Shown in pieces: positions 46,631 to 57,382 of a stretch of DNA of 64,000 nucleotides (its first letter is position 1; the number at the start of each line of letters is the position of its first letter). A program made the translations under genes and the position numbers. The DNA is from Capronia americana. Lineage: Eukaryota; Ascomycota; Eurotiomycetes; Chaetothyriales; Herpotrichiellaceae. The notes beneath the pieces are model-generated. The model was given only the letters and a program-made list of their open reading frames with translations. It did not search any database and was not told the DNA's origin. The stretch covers positions 3,162,001 to 3,226,000 of the forward strand of contig JADWQD010000003.1 of assembly GCA_016110215.1 (NCBI GenBank), in the 5' to 3' direction.

Positions 46631-49109
46631 CTAGAGCGCTAGCAGTCTAAGCTCGCCGGTGAAACTGGTCCTTCTATTCTGAGCCCGCTCGACCTTTTCA
46701 AGCGCATCCTCGACTTGGGCCCTCATGCCGCCCAACGCCTCGAACGCGATACTGTAGTTGTTCAACGCGTCCAGCACGCGGGTGAGTCCTGCGAGAAGCT
46801 CTTCCAGCCCCTTTTGTGCGTCGGCGGAAATAAAGGGGTTGCTGCGGTTCCACTCCTGGCTCTTCCGGCATAACATCAGCAGCGCGTAACTGGCCTGCAT
46901 GGCGCAACACGCAAACGCCGGCATGGTGCGTGGGACGGGCGTCATCGATATCAGGGAAAGGAAAGGTGATGCGAACCCCTCGGTGACCTGAGATGGGTTG
47001 GGGTATGGAAGGGCTTCGAATGCGAGGCCGATTTGCAAAGCCGATTTCATGCAGATCTTGGCGGATTCGGGACTGCCAAATGGGACCTTCTCGTAACCGT
47101 TTGTTTTGGTGGTTGAGGATGTGGGACTTCTGGTGGTAGCGGTGTTACTCGTAGATGTCGACGATGACGGAGATGATTGGTTGACGAGGGTTCCACTGCA
47201 GCACAACTTGGGCTGTTGGATGTCGTCGGGATTGGCCTTTTGCAGGTCGCAATGTCGCTGTGTGAAGATGGGCGCGTCGTGGAACGCACGGTACCGATGC
47301 AGCTTGATCCGGGCACTATTCAGCTTGATCTGGGCCTGGGCTTTCAGTGAGGTGGCCAGGAGAGCCTCGGACGAGTCGACTCCTCCTGTGGACACACATG
47401 GATCAAGGTCCCAAGAATATCTCTCGATAAGACCATCGAGCTCCCTGTCGAGGTATTCCATGCGAGCATGGATCGACGTCAAATCGGCCTGCGTTTCGAT
47501 GGCTCTCTTGAGGGCGACCGTATACTGCGTACATTGCAGTATCAGTTGTTGTGCATCGAGGTAGCGTGCCCAGGCATCTGCATCGGCTTGTACAAAGGGC
47601 AACGGTGTCCGGAAATTGCGTCGTTCAATCTGGATGATGGGCGGCTGTGGGCCTGAGATTAGTCTTTTGCTCTGGATTGCACTGCTGCACATTGTTTCTT
47701 ACCAAGCTCGAGACGATCGACCCCTGTAACACAGTCGCATACTTGGGGAATCTTCGTCAGCATGATCCTATGTGGACATGTCCAAAAAGCTCTACTTACC
47801 GTCATCCACCAAGCTCGTCGTCTGGCTTCGCAGAAAATACTTGGCGCGGACCCCTCGCTATCCTCCTGGAGGGACAACTGTATCGCGGCATCGTAGGCCT
47901 GACTGGTACGGTTCCGCATTTTGGCTATGTTCCCCCGTTGCGCATACTCGTATATAGAAAGCACGAGATAAGCAAGAAGCCCTTCCAACTCGACCTGGCA
48001 GTGGGGATGGAAAGCCTCGCGTCGGAAGGAGGATGGTTCCTCGCTGAGGGCTTCAGAGGGAGACGTAGAGGAAGTCAGCATCTCGGTGTCAATTTCAATC
48101 GATTCCATCGCAAGCTCCGCCCACATCTGAGCCTTGTGGCGCCTCAACTGGGTCGATGGCTCACTTCGCGGATCGGGATCTTGAGGATGAGGGATCAACG
48201 TGAGGATCGCTAGTAGTGCCAATGCCAGAGGTGATGCTGGTTCGACGTCGCTGGACTCCACGGGTAAAGGGTCATCAGGGAAAAGGGCCGAGGCTGGAGG
48301 CGGTAATACTGGAAAATAAGTATGGATATAGATATAGTAGGCATTGAGTCTAACACATTTCGTCAGTAAGTAAGCAGCAGAACATTAACAAAGAAGAATG
48401 CCAGGATCACGTAGTAGGATCAGGACGGAGCCAGACCATGTCCATCTGTGGGCAATAGCTGATCGAGGATCTCACATTTCTGTATCGCTCCGGTACGCTC
48501 GACAGATGGGGTCACAGAGTTCTGGCGGCGAATTCGAAGCTCGAACATCAGTCGCGTCGCTCGACGAGTTCCCACCAAACAGATCATCGAAGATCCGATC
48601 AGTGTCCAATTCTCGGAGTCCAGCTCCCGGAAGGATCATGGGAGCGATCAGATCGTCGAGAAAGTCGACATGAAAGTCGGGTTGCAGCCCGTCTAGAACA
48701 ACCGACTGCTGCTCCGGTGGACGCTCTTCAGGAAGTGGCGTGGGCAGTTTGGAAATCGCGCACTGTCGGGCTGCCCGGGCGGCCTTCTTGCTGAACTGGC
48801 GTGGGCCACCGCGCTTGCTCTTGGTGTATACACAGGGCTTGCTTTTGTTCGTGCACTGTCAGTCGAGTGAGTGCTATTTTCTTTGGCCTGCGTCGGTATT
48901 CCTACATTGGAGCACGGCTCTCGCCCGTCACACCTGATTCGCGAACGTCGGCTAGGCGACGTCAGTCAATATGCGTTCATCTTGTCGGATGTGGCGGACG
49001 TCGCAAATTCCAAGATCGCCCGGAGCTTCACTGACCAGGAAAGACATGCCAACTTCACGGGCGGCTTGTCGAGCTTACTGCTGCCACGAGGTTTCTCTGC
49101 CATTGCCAT
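46631..49109 (-). CDS. Zn2Cys6 transcription factor
   Basis: Six exons, 49109-49036, 48951-48906, 48855-48476, 48349-47800, 47741-47703 and 47644-46631, give 700 residues. The start MAMAEKPRG is followed at residues 22-50 by a complete zinc cluster: CLSC, RIRC, CSNC and C in spacing C-x2-C-x6-C-x5-C-x2-C-x6-C, split by introns 1 and 2. A basic linker (KSKRGGPRQFSKKAARAARQ) follows. The middle homology region begins ILNAYYIYIHTYFPVLPPP and includes EARRRAWWMT then YATVLQGSIVSSL. The latter comes from a 39-nt exon, and its splice signals are canonical. It lies directly before the nitrilase on the same strand, as pathway regulators often do. Its targets are unknown. Confidence 0.9.
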
Positions 49110-49671
49110 GGAACCACGGCTACCGCGTTCTTCGGCACGCTGAGTTTCTTGCTGTGACTTGCTCTGACGAGACGGAGGAAGAAGAATACGGAGGTGCTTG
49201 CTGACGGTCACCTTATCGGCCTGGAGCATCGTGGGGCACCATGGCCCGATCCGGGACACGCTGATAAGGGACAGGTGACAGGCTGATAAGGGAACTCCAT
49301 GTACCCAGTAAAAGGTCGTTGCGGGGGGATCTGCCCAGGAGTAAGTCTTCGCGGGCCTGCTGTTTCCGACATGGTCGCAGGCTGGACACGCGGCCCGCTT
49401 TTGACGGCTATATACCTCGTACAGGGGGCTAAACACTACACATATGCGGTAATAAGGCTGCTTGACAGAGTTTACGGCCTGCGATGGTCATGTTCTGCTG
49501 TACAAAATACCCAAGGCTAAGCTATGTAGATAATCGCAAAATTTCAACCCTTTTGTGTGGAGAGGTCATCGGATCTCGCCATTCAACTTTACACTCTTGC
49601 CATCTCTAGTGTCGACGTTCAGAGTGCTATGTGTATGTCAGAAAGATCAAGAAGCATCGATTGAGGAATGC
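49110..49671. other. Regulator promoter region
   Basis: This is the upstream region of the Zn2Cys6 gene and the 3' side of the nitrilase. No gene is seen; near 49255-49290 two copies of CTGATAAGGGA lie 21 bp apart. Confidence 0.45.
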
Positions 49672-50933
49672 TCACAAGATATCCGGTCTGGAATAGCTGC
49701 CAACAGGATCGAAATCCATCTATTCGAGAGTCAATTGTGCGAACCTCACGGGGTTGAGCGCATACATACTCTGGACTCGGTGAGCTCTTCTCTGTTTAAT
49801 TCGGCGTAGACGATGGCGTCTTCATCCCACACCGGCTCGGCCAGGAACGTGCCAAGTGGACCGACGACGCATGAACCACCATGGCTCAAGATCGCATCGG
49901 GCGTCCACTTCGATCCATCAGGCTGACGGTCGTGGTGGTCGGCGGTAAAGGGCGGATAGTCCGGAGGAAAGTCTGACACTCTACAGAACTGATTGACAGA
50001 AACTACGAAGCAGCGGCCCTCTTTTGCTATATGTTGCATCGAAGCTATCCAGCTCGGCAGGTCGTCGGCGTTGGGGGCAATGTATATCCTGAGAAGCAGT
50101 CGATGGTCAATCGGGGAAACTGAAAGAAAATAGCCAACGTAATATCACTTACTCAACCCCTTGTTGATAGAGTGCGAGTCGTGCTGCGGGCACTGTTCAG
50201 GCCGAGTCAGATCAACCGGGGTCTGTGTTCATCGATGGCACTGACTGTAATTCTCCCAACATATCAGACCGCCAACTTTGCCCAGATCGGTGTCGACAAC
50301 CTTCAGACCGTCTCCTGCGCCACGGCCCCAGACCAGTCGTTCTGCGGCGGTAGGGATCAGCTTTCTCGAGTCAGCTTTCCCATTTTGAGTCGTGTCTGCG
50401 GTTGACAAATTCGCACCTTTCGATGTGAAGAGGCCAAGTCGCCCTTCCGGTCGAGCAGTATGGAGGTACAGTAGAGAGTTCCGCCTTCTTTCTCGATGAT
50501 GCCAATTGAAAGAAACACATTGTTCTCTTTGGCGACGTCGCAGATGATGTTGAACTCGGGGGACGGGATGGCAACTGCGGAATTATAGTACTTGGCAAAC
50601 CACTTGCGCCCTGGCAAGAGGGTATTTCATCAGTCCGAGAAAGAAGGGAGCAAATGCTCGATCCGTACCTCGCGGCTCTCTAGCGCCGATGGTGGCATCG
50701 AAGGCATAACGCCATGGGTAAGCAGACAAGAAGCCCTCACTGCAGTGCGAGTGAGTATGTTGAAAAGGCTGGTTCATCCATGTACGGAAGACTTACGGAA
50801 AGACAACCAAGTCAGCTCCGGCCCGGGCGGCTTTTGCGGTATACTCGGCTAGTTTGTCAATGCTTTTGGCCAGGTCAAAGGCTATGGGGGCCGTCTGCAC
50901 GGCAGCTACCTTGACCATCTTAGACGGGGACAT
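49672..50933 (-). CDS. Nitrilase
   Basis: Seven exons, 50933-50797, 50739-50669, 50610-50417, 50360-50246, 50192-50153, 50088-49770 and 49719-49672, give 307 residues. The catalytic triad is complete: Glu47 in FPEGFLSAYPWRY, Lys134 in SHRKLIPT, Cys168 in GGLICWENYMP. YIAPNADD and VVGPLGTFLAEPV and the ending MDFDPVGSYSRPDIL match true nitrilases (branch 1) rather than amidases. These enzymes turn nitriles into carboxylic acids and ammonia; cyanide-acting members exist. The gene sits between the Zn2Cys6 regulator and the acetate-type transporter, both on the same strand. The substrate is unknown. The short exon 50192-50153 is the least certain piece, but it supplies the conserved PAARLALYQQGVE block. 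Confidence 0.9.
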
Positions 50934-51450
50934 GTGCAAGTCAAGGTAGAAAGTCAGAGCTCATACCGACTGCAGAGTCGACCAGTGATATGGACCGTCT
51001 CATATGCGTGCAGATCAGCTTCCATAACAGCAACATTAACGGTACGAGCGCATAGGCCATTGTTCGAGATGCCTTGTCAACCCGCGCTCTGCCACCAGCT
51101 CTCGGTGTTTACTTTTCATGGACCAGACGCCGAATCCATCCCGGCCAATCCTCAGCGCCACAGTGTGGGGGCCCCTCGGCCATGCCAGTCCCCGTAGGCA
51201 ATGACCGTCGCTACAAATGCTTATCTTGAAGCTTGGGGCAGTCCCTTGCCTGTGGCCGTGCCATGCTGTTTGCACAATACAATGGGCAAGACCATCTCGG
51301 GCTTTGCATGTAGCCGGTTTGTATCACGGGAAAAGGGGGCGAAGCTTGGCGTTCACTGCTTATGTAATTGACTTCCAGTATCGACCACACTTCCGTACAC
51401 TCCCTATCAATTTTCTTCCCCCCAGCTCTCCATTATCCATTCCCCCGATG
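50934..51450. other. Nitrilase promoter
   Basis: About 517 bp precede the nitrilase start. I see only short frames and no clear motif. Confidence 0.45.
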
Positions 51451-52558
51451 CTACACGGCCTCTGAAGCGGCGTCAGCTCCAATCGCTCGCTTCTTGGCCT
51501 TGATAAGGTGGCTGAGGTCGCCGACAGGGAGTGAGAGCGGGAAGTCCACGGAGTCGAGTATCAAAGCAGCAAGGATGTACCAGCCGCCAGCGGCGGCGAC
51601 GAAGCAAAACGCACCAGCGGCCTATGTAGAAAGGATATCAGCACGCCTCGCTTCCGCGGAGATATTTGACGTTCCACTTACCGTCAAGCACCTGGAGGCC
51701 ATCGCGGCCTTGCCTGCCGACAAGGACCAGAATGTACCAGTCAAGAGGCAGAATCCAAGAGTCAACCCCCATTCAATGACGGCGAAGCAGACATTCGTCC
51801 TCAATGTGCCCACGGCGAAGATGAACGAAAGCAGCGCCATGGCGAGTAAGAAGAACGCGAACGAGGCGGCGAATTCCGGCGCATCCAGCCCTGCAGATGG
51901 ATCGCTTGTGCTATAACTCGTGGAATAGTGACCATAGGCACCGATACTCGGGGTCAAAGTCGCGCCGAAACTGAGCCAGAAACCTCCTGTGATAATGACC
52001 ACACATTCGTCAGCTCGGAGGGGTCGCCTCGGCTCGCGAATACGCAGGGGGTTTTCTCGTACCGTAGGCGCAGAAAACGAGGAAAGGGAAGGTGTTCCCA
52101 AGTATCCATTCGCCGATTCCACCCAGAATCATGAGCAGGCCGCCCATCCAGTAGTAGGAGCCTGTCGAGGCAGCGCCGTTGCCACCCGCGCCTCTCCAGC
52201 CCATTATATCGCACGAGAATGGTGACAGAGCCATGACAAGCCCAAGCAGTGCCCTGAAGATTCGTCAATTCTAGTACCGAGATGAGATGATCGGTCGAGA
52301 GACATACAAGGGGGTTGGATTCGCAAAGGTCTTTCGTAGTTCACCTTTGACCTTGCGCTCTGGTGCGAGATACAGCTTCGCAAACATCTCGGGGGACATT
52401 GAGATGCTTCCATTGGTCGTGATGTGCTTCATTACTCCTTCGCTGGTGAGATTGTCGGCCATGTCCAAGGTTATGGTTCCGGCCAAGTCACCGCTGCTTT
52501 GGCTGGATACGTCTTTTTCGTGTGGCTTTCGGTCAGTGATGTCGTTGTGTGATGCCAT
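51451..52558 (-). CDS. Gpr1/Fun34/YaaH family (acetate-type) transporter
   Basis: Four exons, 52558-52308, 52253-52063, 51986-51682 and 51621-51451, give 305 residues. A polar N terminus of about 75 residues leads to the signature FANPTPLALLGL (NPxPL), then six hydrophobic segments: LGLVMALSPFSCDIMGW, YYWMGGLLMILGGIGEWILGNTF, FGGFWLSF..TLTP, APEFAASFAFFLLAMALLSF, ALILD and others. The family carries acetate and similar short carboxylates across the plasma membrane, or senses them. The O-acetylhomoserine sulfhydrylase reaction encoded nearby releases acetate, and nitrilases release carboxylates, so a role in moving a product or by-product is plausible (inference). Starts at MASHNDITDRKPHEKD. 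Confidence 0.9.
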
Positions 52559-52928
52559 GATGAGGACTGAAAAGAAACATAGAACAGAATCTCAACAAAC
52601 CGAACCTGGTGAAGGGCTATATAGAACGTTTGACATTTCAGACCTTACTTCACTGTACAACTCGCTAGCTCTATCAAATGATCAACATGAAGATAGTGAA
52701 ACCGGAGATTGAGCCAATCTCGTCTGCTACAAAGCCCTGTGAACGCAAACCCTTTCACCGGAGACAGGCATCCACTCTATGTCGGCGTGTGGCACTGGGC
52801 GAATGTGTCAATCACCGCACCAGAAGCCGACTGCAGACCGCTATTCCCAAGATAAAGGAGGCATCCACGGAAACAAGCCGAGATAAGCTAGTCTTGAGGG
52901 CGTACTGGTGCCATTCTACCTTTGCTTG
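52559..52928. other. Transporter promoter and kinase 3' side
   Basis: The 370-bp spacer has no recognisable gene or motif. Confidence 0.45.
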
Positions 52929-54832
52929 TCAATACAGCCACGGTCCTAGTGAGATGTCAGAAAGGCCGAAATGCGCGCAGGATGTCCTTACCCTTGGAAA
53001 AGTTACTCTCTTGTTCAAAGTGTGAGGGGATCCGCATGACATTCTTATGAACCACCTCCATAGCGAGCAATGCATCTTGTGCCTTCACCACGAAGCTGTA
53101 GTTGGAAAATTAATATGTCGGCGTGCCTGCATCTAGATGGCAATAGGAACTTACGAAATGTTGATCTCGTTCGAACCTTGACTGATTAGATATATATTGA
53201 TCTTAGCACTCGCAAGAGCCGTAAATATCTCGGCTGTCAAGACATAGATCAGCACACTTGACCGTGGTCAGATTCGTTGAAGACATACCTGCAACGCCAA
53301 CCATATTCCTCATCTTATGACCAACCACTGATACGATGGACAGGTTCCTGGAGACAGATGTGGTCCCAATCTGTTCTAGATCCGCGACGGCTTCCTCGAT
53401 AGATAGCTGTTGCGAAGGGTTCGCAGTAGAAACAGCAAGACTCAGCGAATTCATGCTGCTGCTGATCAAGTCTACCGATAGGTCGTGATGTCTGAGGCTC
53501 GAGGAAATCTGATCGAGGAAAAGATGTGGCCTGGCGCTTCGGAAAGACTTGACAGTGATGACTGAGACAGAGTCCTTCACTGTCAATGCTGTTGGAACAC
53601 GCCTCTCTTGCCCTTCGCCATGATATCCATGCGTTCTCATGAATATGGACCTCGGTGTTCTTGCATCATCAGCCGGTGGACTGGGCGACGCGCTCGGGCT
53701 GAGTGCCGGGGTTGGTGGGTAAGAGTTTAAAGGACTTTGTTCAGGTGATTCCGTAGTTGGGTATATGATTGTGCCGGTGCCCTCCGGGTTCATGACGTTC
53801 TTAATGCGAAGTGAAATTTGGGAGGCTTTGATCACGTCCATCGTCATCGGGTGGATTACCTGGTCACTAGGAGTTAGCCAGCAAGATCATTATCTTCATA
53901 GATGGGCGTTCACCTCGCTTCCATAGTGTGTAAGCTCGGAGGCTTCTTCAGATGTCACTGTAGCAAGCAGCCTTGCAGAAGCGACTTTGCGTGGATCTGC
54001 TGTGAATATGCCATCCACCTCCTTCCAGATTTGAAGCTCCGAAGCGGAAAGACTTGTCGCGCAAAGGGCTCCGCATAGATCTGAGTAACCCCTACCCACA
54101 CTTGAGACCAGCGAGTCAGGCATCGCGCCGAAGAATCCTGCATCCATTAATCCAGTGTCAGCAGGAGGTGAGAGTCATTGTACCTGTAATGACGGGCACT
54201 TTGTTGCCACACCGCAGTATCCTCTCTTCGATATCACCAGACAGATCTCTCAAAAAGCTCACAGGATTGCGACTGAAAACTGCCCTCTGATCTCGCGTAT
54301 GCCGCTTGTGAGCGCTCTGGACAACATCGTCCAGTAGAACGACTTCTGCAGGAATGCCTTTGCTGTTCAGAGACGCGGAAACGATCCGACATGACAACTT
54401 CTCGCCCACAGCTAGCACACGATCCTGAGTCCGATCCGATATTTCCCCCACAGTCCACGTCGCCTTCAAAAAGCTGCGAAGCTTTTCGCAGTCGTTTTCA
54501 ATGTCCTCGATCACACCTTGGAGGCGGGCAATTTTGTCCCCGACAGCACTCCGAACAGCATCCAAGTGGTCGTCTTTGATAGCGTCGATGATACTATCAA
54601 GGTCTTTGGTGGATGTTTCGCTCGATGTCGCGCAGTCAATTGCTTCGAGAAGGAGACTGGTGGTGCCCTTCGACTTGCTCAGACTCGAACGTGCAGAACA
54701 GATGACGGCGACTCTGCCTGTGAGCAAATATTTTGGAATAATGGTCCCTGTGATGGTATCGAGCAGTTTTCCAACACTGGTGCCACCATACTTCTGGACA
54801 GTCCAGCGTTCTCGCTGGCCTATTTCACCCAT
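52929..54832 (-). CDS. HOM3: Aspartate kinase (aspartokinase)
   Basis: Six exons, 54832-54184, 54137-53914, 53859-53289, 53233-53155, 53095-52992 and 52945-52929, give 547 residues. The kinase half starts WTVQKYGGTSVGK (lysine at residue 14) and holds RVAVICSARS, VGEKLSCRIVSASL, ITGFFGAMP and GRGYSDLCGALCA, then EVDGIFTADPRKV. VIHPMTMD precedes a regulatory half with ACT-type strands (DSVSVITVKS, MRNMVGVAGAEIFTALASAKINIYLISQGSNEINISFVV). The last exon is 17 nt and gives GPWLY and stop, as in fungal Hom3. A proline/serine insert lies near residues 330-380. It makes aspartyl phosphate, the first step toward homoserine, threonine and methionine. It has an intact regulatory half, so it is not a stripped-down copy. 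Homoserine acetyltransferase lies 573 bp upstream on the same strand. Confidence 0.94.
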
Positions 54833-55405
54833 TTGACCACGGTTGACTAACTCAGCTGTGGGCTCTAAATAAGAGGAAATCCAGCTTGCGACCGCAACTG
54901 CAACTGCTTCAAGAAATAGATGGCAGCTGCCGAGTCCCTCAGAGTGGATGTATGACTTGCAAAGTTATAGTGCCGCTTGCCTAAAGATGTAGTCTTGCAA
55001 GCTGACCTGTTCTTCTCTACTTCTTCTTTTTTCCTTTCGGAGTCTGGACCAATTCGCCACTGCAAAAGGAGCGTTAACATCACAAGCCGAAGTGCTACGA
55101 GGGTCATAAATGCCGATCGTAAGGTGCAATGGTCGCGACAACATTTGTAGAGCTTGTGGTAGTGATTGGCCCGAAGAGCAAACCCCGAGAAAGCGCACTT
55201 CGCGGACACATTGTTCGCCCGTGAAGCATGACGCATTCCTGGACTCACGGTATCAGCGTTGCAGTCCTTGAGAATCCGCGGCAACACGAGGCAAAGGAGT
55301 GCAAGCAGGTGGAATGGGAGCTGAGTCGTGTTTTGTACTGATTCTTATAGAAACAAATTACAGAGGCACACCTTTAGGATAACAGAAGATTACACTTTTC
55401 CCCGG
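54833..55405. other. Aspartate kinase promoter
   Basis: This spacer holds the upstream region of the kinase and the 3' side of the acetyltransferase gene. No coding feature is evident. Confidence 0.5.
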
Positions 55406-56852
55406 TCAAAACTCCGGCTCGGCTTCTCCAAACACACTAGCAATCACTTCCGTTGGACTCAAGGTTTGCTCCATCTCCAGCTTGCTCTCATACACCCAGG
55501 GAACCTCTTGTCGAAGATGTTGCCCGATCAACATCGACAAAGCCTCGAATTCAAGCAAGAATCCGTCATGCCCATCGTCTGAGTCGAGATTGATGAATCT
55601 GGCCTCAGGCAAACACTGAGCCAGTTCTATCTGGTGCTCATTCCGGAAAAGAACATCTGTCTCGACACTGATCACGAGCGCTCTGGGTGGAATCGCGCTG
55701 AGCACCTGCTTTAGCTCTTCAAAGCTTGGACCCATCTCGCTCCGACCTGTTTCTGCTGAAAGACGGTCGCGCGTGACGTCGTGACTGTCCATCTTATCCA
55801 GCAGACTGATATAGCAGTTGGCGTCAAACCTCTTCAAGAACTTTTCAGCTTGGTATTGCATGTAGCTCTGAGCAGAGTATTTCGGGACTGTCCGAGCAGG
55901 AATCTTGGAGTAGGCTTCGCCATCGACCGATCCTTTGTCAGACGGAGATGGTGTCGGCAGGCCAGTCTCAGACTCCATAGGTGTCGGTTTGGCTGGGTGT
56001 CTCGAAGAGGCCGGCTTGCGATGAAAACGGGCTTCGAATGATTGGTAGGAACGGTAAGTCAGCATGCCCACCATTCTTGCTGCACCGAGTCCACGACGTG
56101 GCTGTCCAGAGGGTACCGGCGTGTACCAGCCATGATTGAACTCTTCATCCGCTCGGATAGCCTCTTTCTGCGCTTCGTTCCAAGCAATGCTCCAAGCACT
56201 CTGATATGATGAGGTGGTGATGGGGACGATCGTCCTGACATAGCCGGGTGGTGTGCACAAAGGCCACTCCAGCGCTGCCATGCCGCCCAGTGATCCTCCA
56301 ATGACCGCAGCCACACCTTTGACACCCATTGCGTCCAGGACGAGTTTATGGACTCTGCGCAGGTTGTCATTCAACAAGACTGAGACTGTGAGTTTCTGCT
56401 AGACATACCTGACATCGTCCCGAATCGTTGTCTCTGGAAATTCCGGCCCATACGGGTTGCCGGTGGTTGGGTTCGTGGTCAATGGGGACGCTGATCCGTA
56501 CGGCGACCCCAGCATATTTCCACAGAAAAGAAAGAAGCGATTGTAATCAAATGCCTTGCCAGGTCCCATCAAGGGCCTCCACCAGTCCTCTGCATCACTG
56601 CTGCCAGACAAGGCGTGGCATAGTACCAAGACATTATTTCGACTCTCGTTTAGTTTGCCCCATGTCTTGTATGCGACAGGCACAGAGGTGAGCGTTTGGC
56701 CACATTCAAGCTTGAATTCCGGGACCAATGCGACCTTCTGGTTGTCGACCAGACCCTCATAGTAATGTTTCCGTGGTGGAGTATATTCGAGGTCTGATCA
56801 TAGTCCGTCAGTCACTGTTCATGCTCGGTGTGGCAGTCTTACCTATGGACAT
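55406..56852 (-). CDS. MET2: Homoserine O-acetyltransferase
   Basis: Exons 56852-56843, 56793-56409 and 56354-55406 give 447 residues. The first coding exon is only 10 nt (MSI plus one base); spliced, it reads MSIDLEYTPPRKHYYEGLVD. The alpha/beta-hydrolase core follows: LVLCHALSGSSDA, FCGNMLGSPYGSASP, TIRDDVRVHKLVLDAMGV, and VIGGSLGGMAALEWP with the nucleophile Ser153. A low-complexity insert (residues 215-250) is normal for fungal Met2. The charge relay ends in VETDVLF (Asp365) and DDGHDGFLLE (His394). It transfers acetyl from acetyl-CoA to homoserine, giving the substrate of the PLP enzyme encoded divergently 530 bp away. Confidence 0.94.
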
Positions 56853-57382
56853 TTTGGTTGATGCTGCTCCAATTGTGACCTGCGCCTGCGCATCTTGGTT
56901 GATTGCATTTTACAGCGAAGGGTTCATTATCACAAGCGCATTGCAAGTAGTCCTTCACGGGCCAAGTTGTTTCCAGGCATTTGGATTGCACGATTCTCGC
57001 TTTCTCCGATTGGCGGAAAAGCAATTGCCATCTATTGATAACAATCCGGTCATCCGTCCACCGGTGTTTGCTTGTTTCGGCGAGTGGCACCAACTCCATT
57101 ATCACGCAAAAGCAATCCCTGCCTCGGATCACGGTCTTTGGAGAGATACCAGGGTTGTGTATCGCCGCGGGGGATTGTTATAGGTCCACCAGCTAATCAT
57201 CTCTTTGATCCTCGGGGTTTGGGACACCAAATCCCACGAGGCTGTACAAGGAAGGAAGATGCCTCGCCGACAGCTCTTAAGGACGGCTTTGGGGCAGCAT
57301 TCGGAAACGTCTTTCGCTCACTTCCAAATCCGCTGCTTCTTTTCTCATCTCGATCAAGACCATTGTCATATATCCTCGCAAG
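56853..57382. promoter_or_regulatory. Shared divergent promoter of acetyltransferase and PLP enzyme
   Basis: The 530 bp lie between two start codons on opposite strands, so the two genes can be controlled together. An inverted CGG-N4-CCG element sits at 57047-57056, a spacing some Zn2Cys6 proteins bind; it may or may not be a site of the regulator encoded at 46.6-49.1 kb. Confidence 0.55.
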
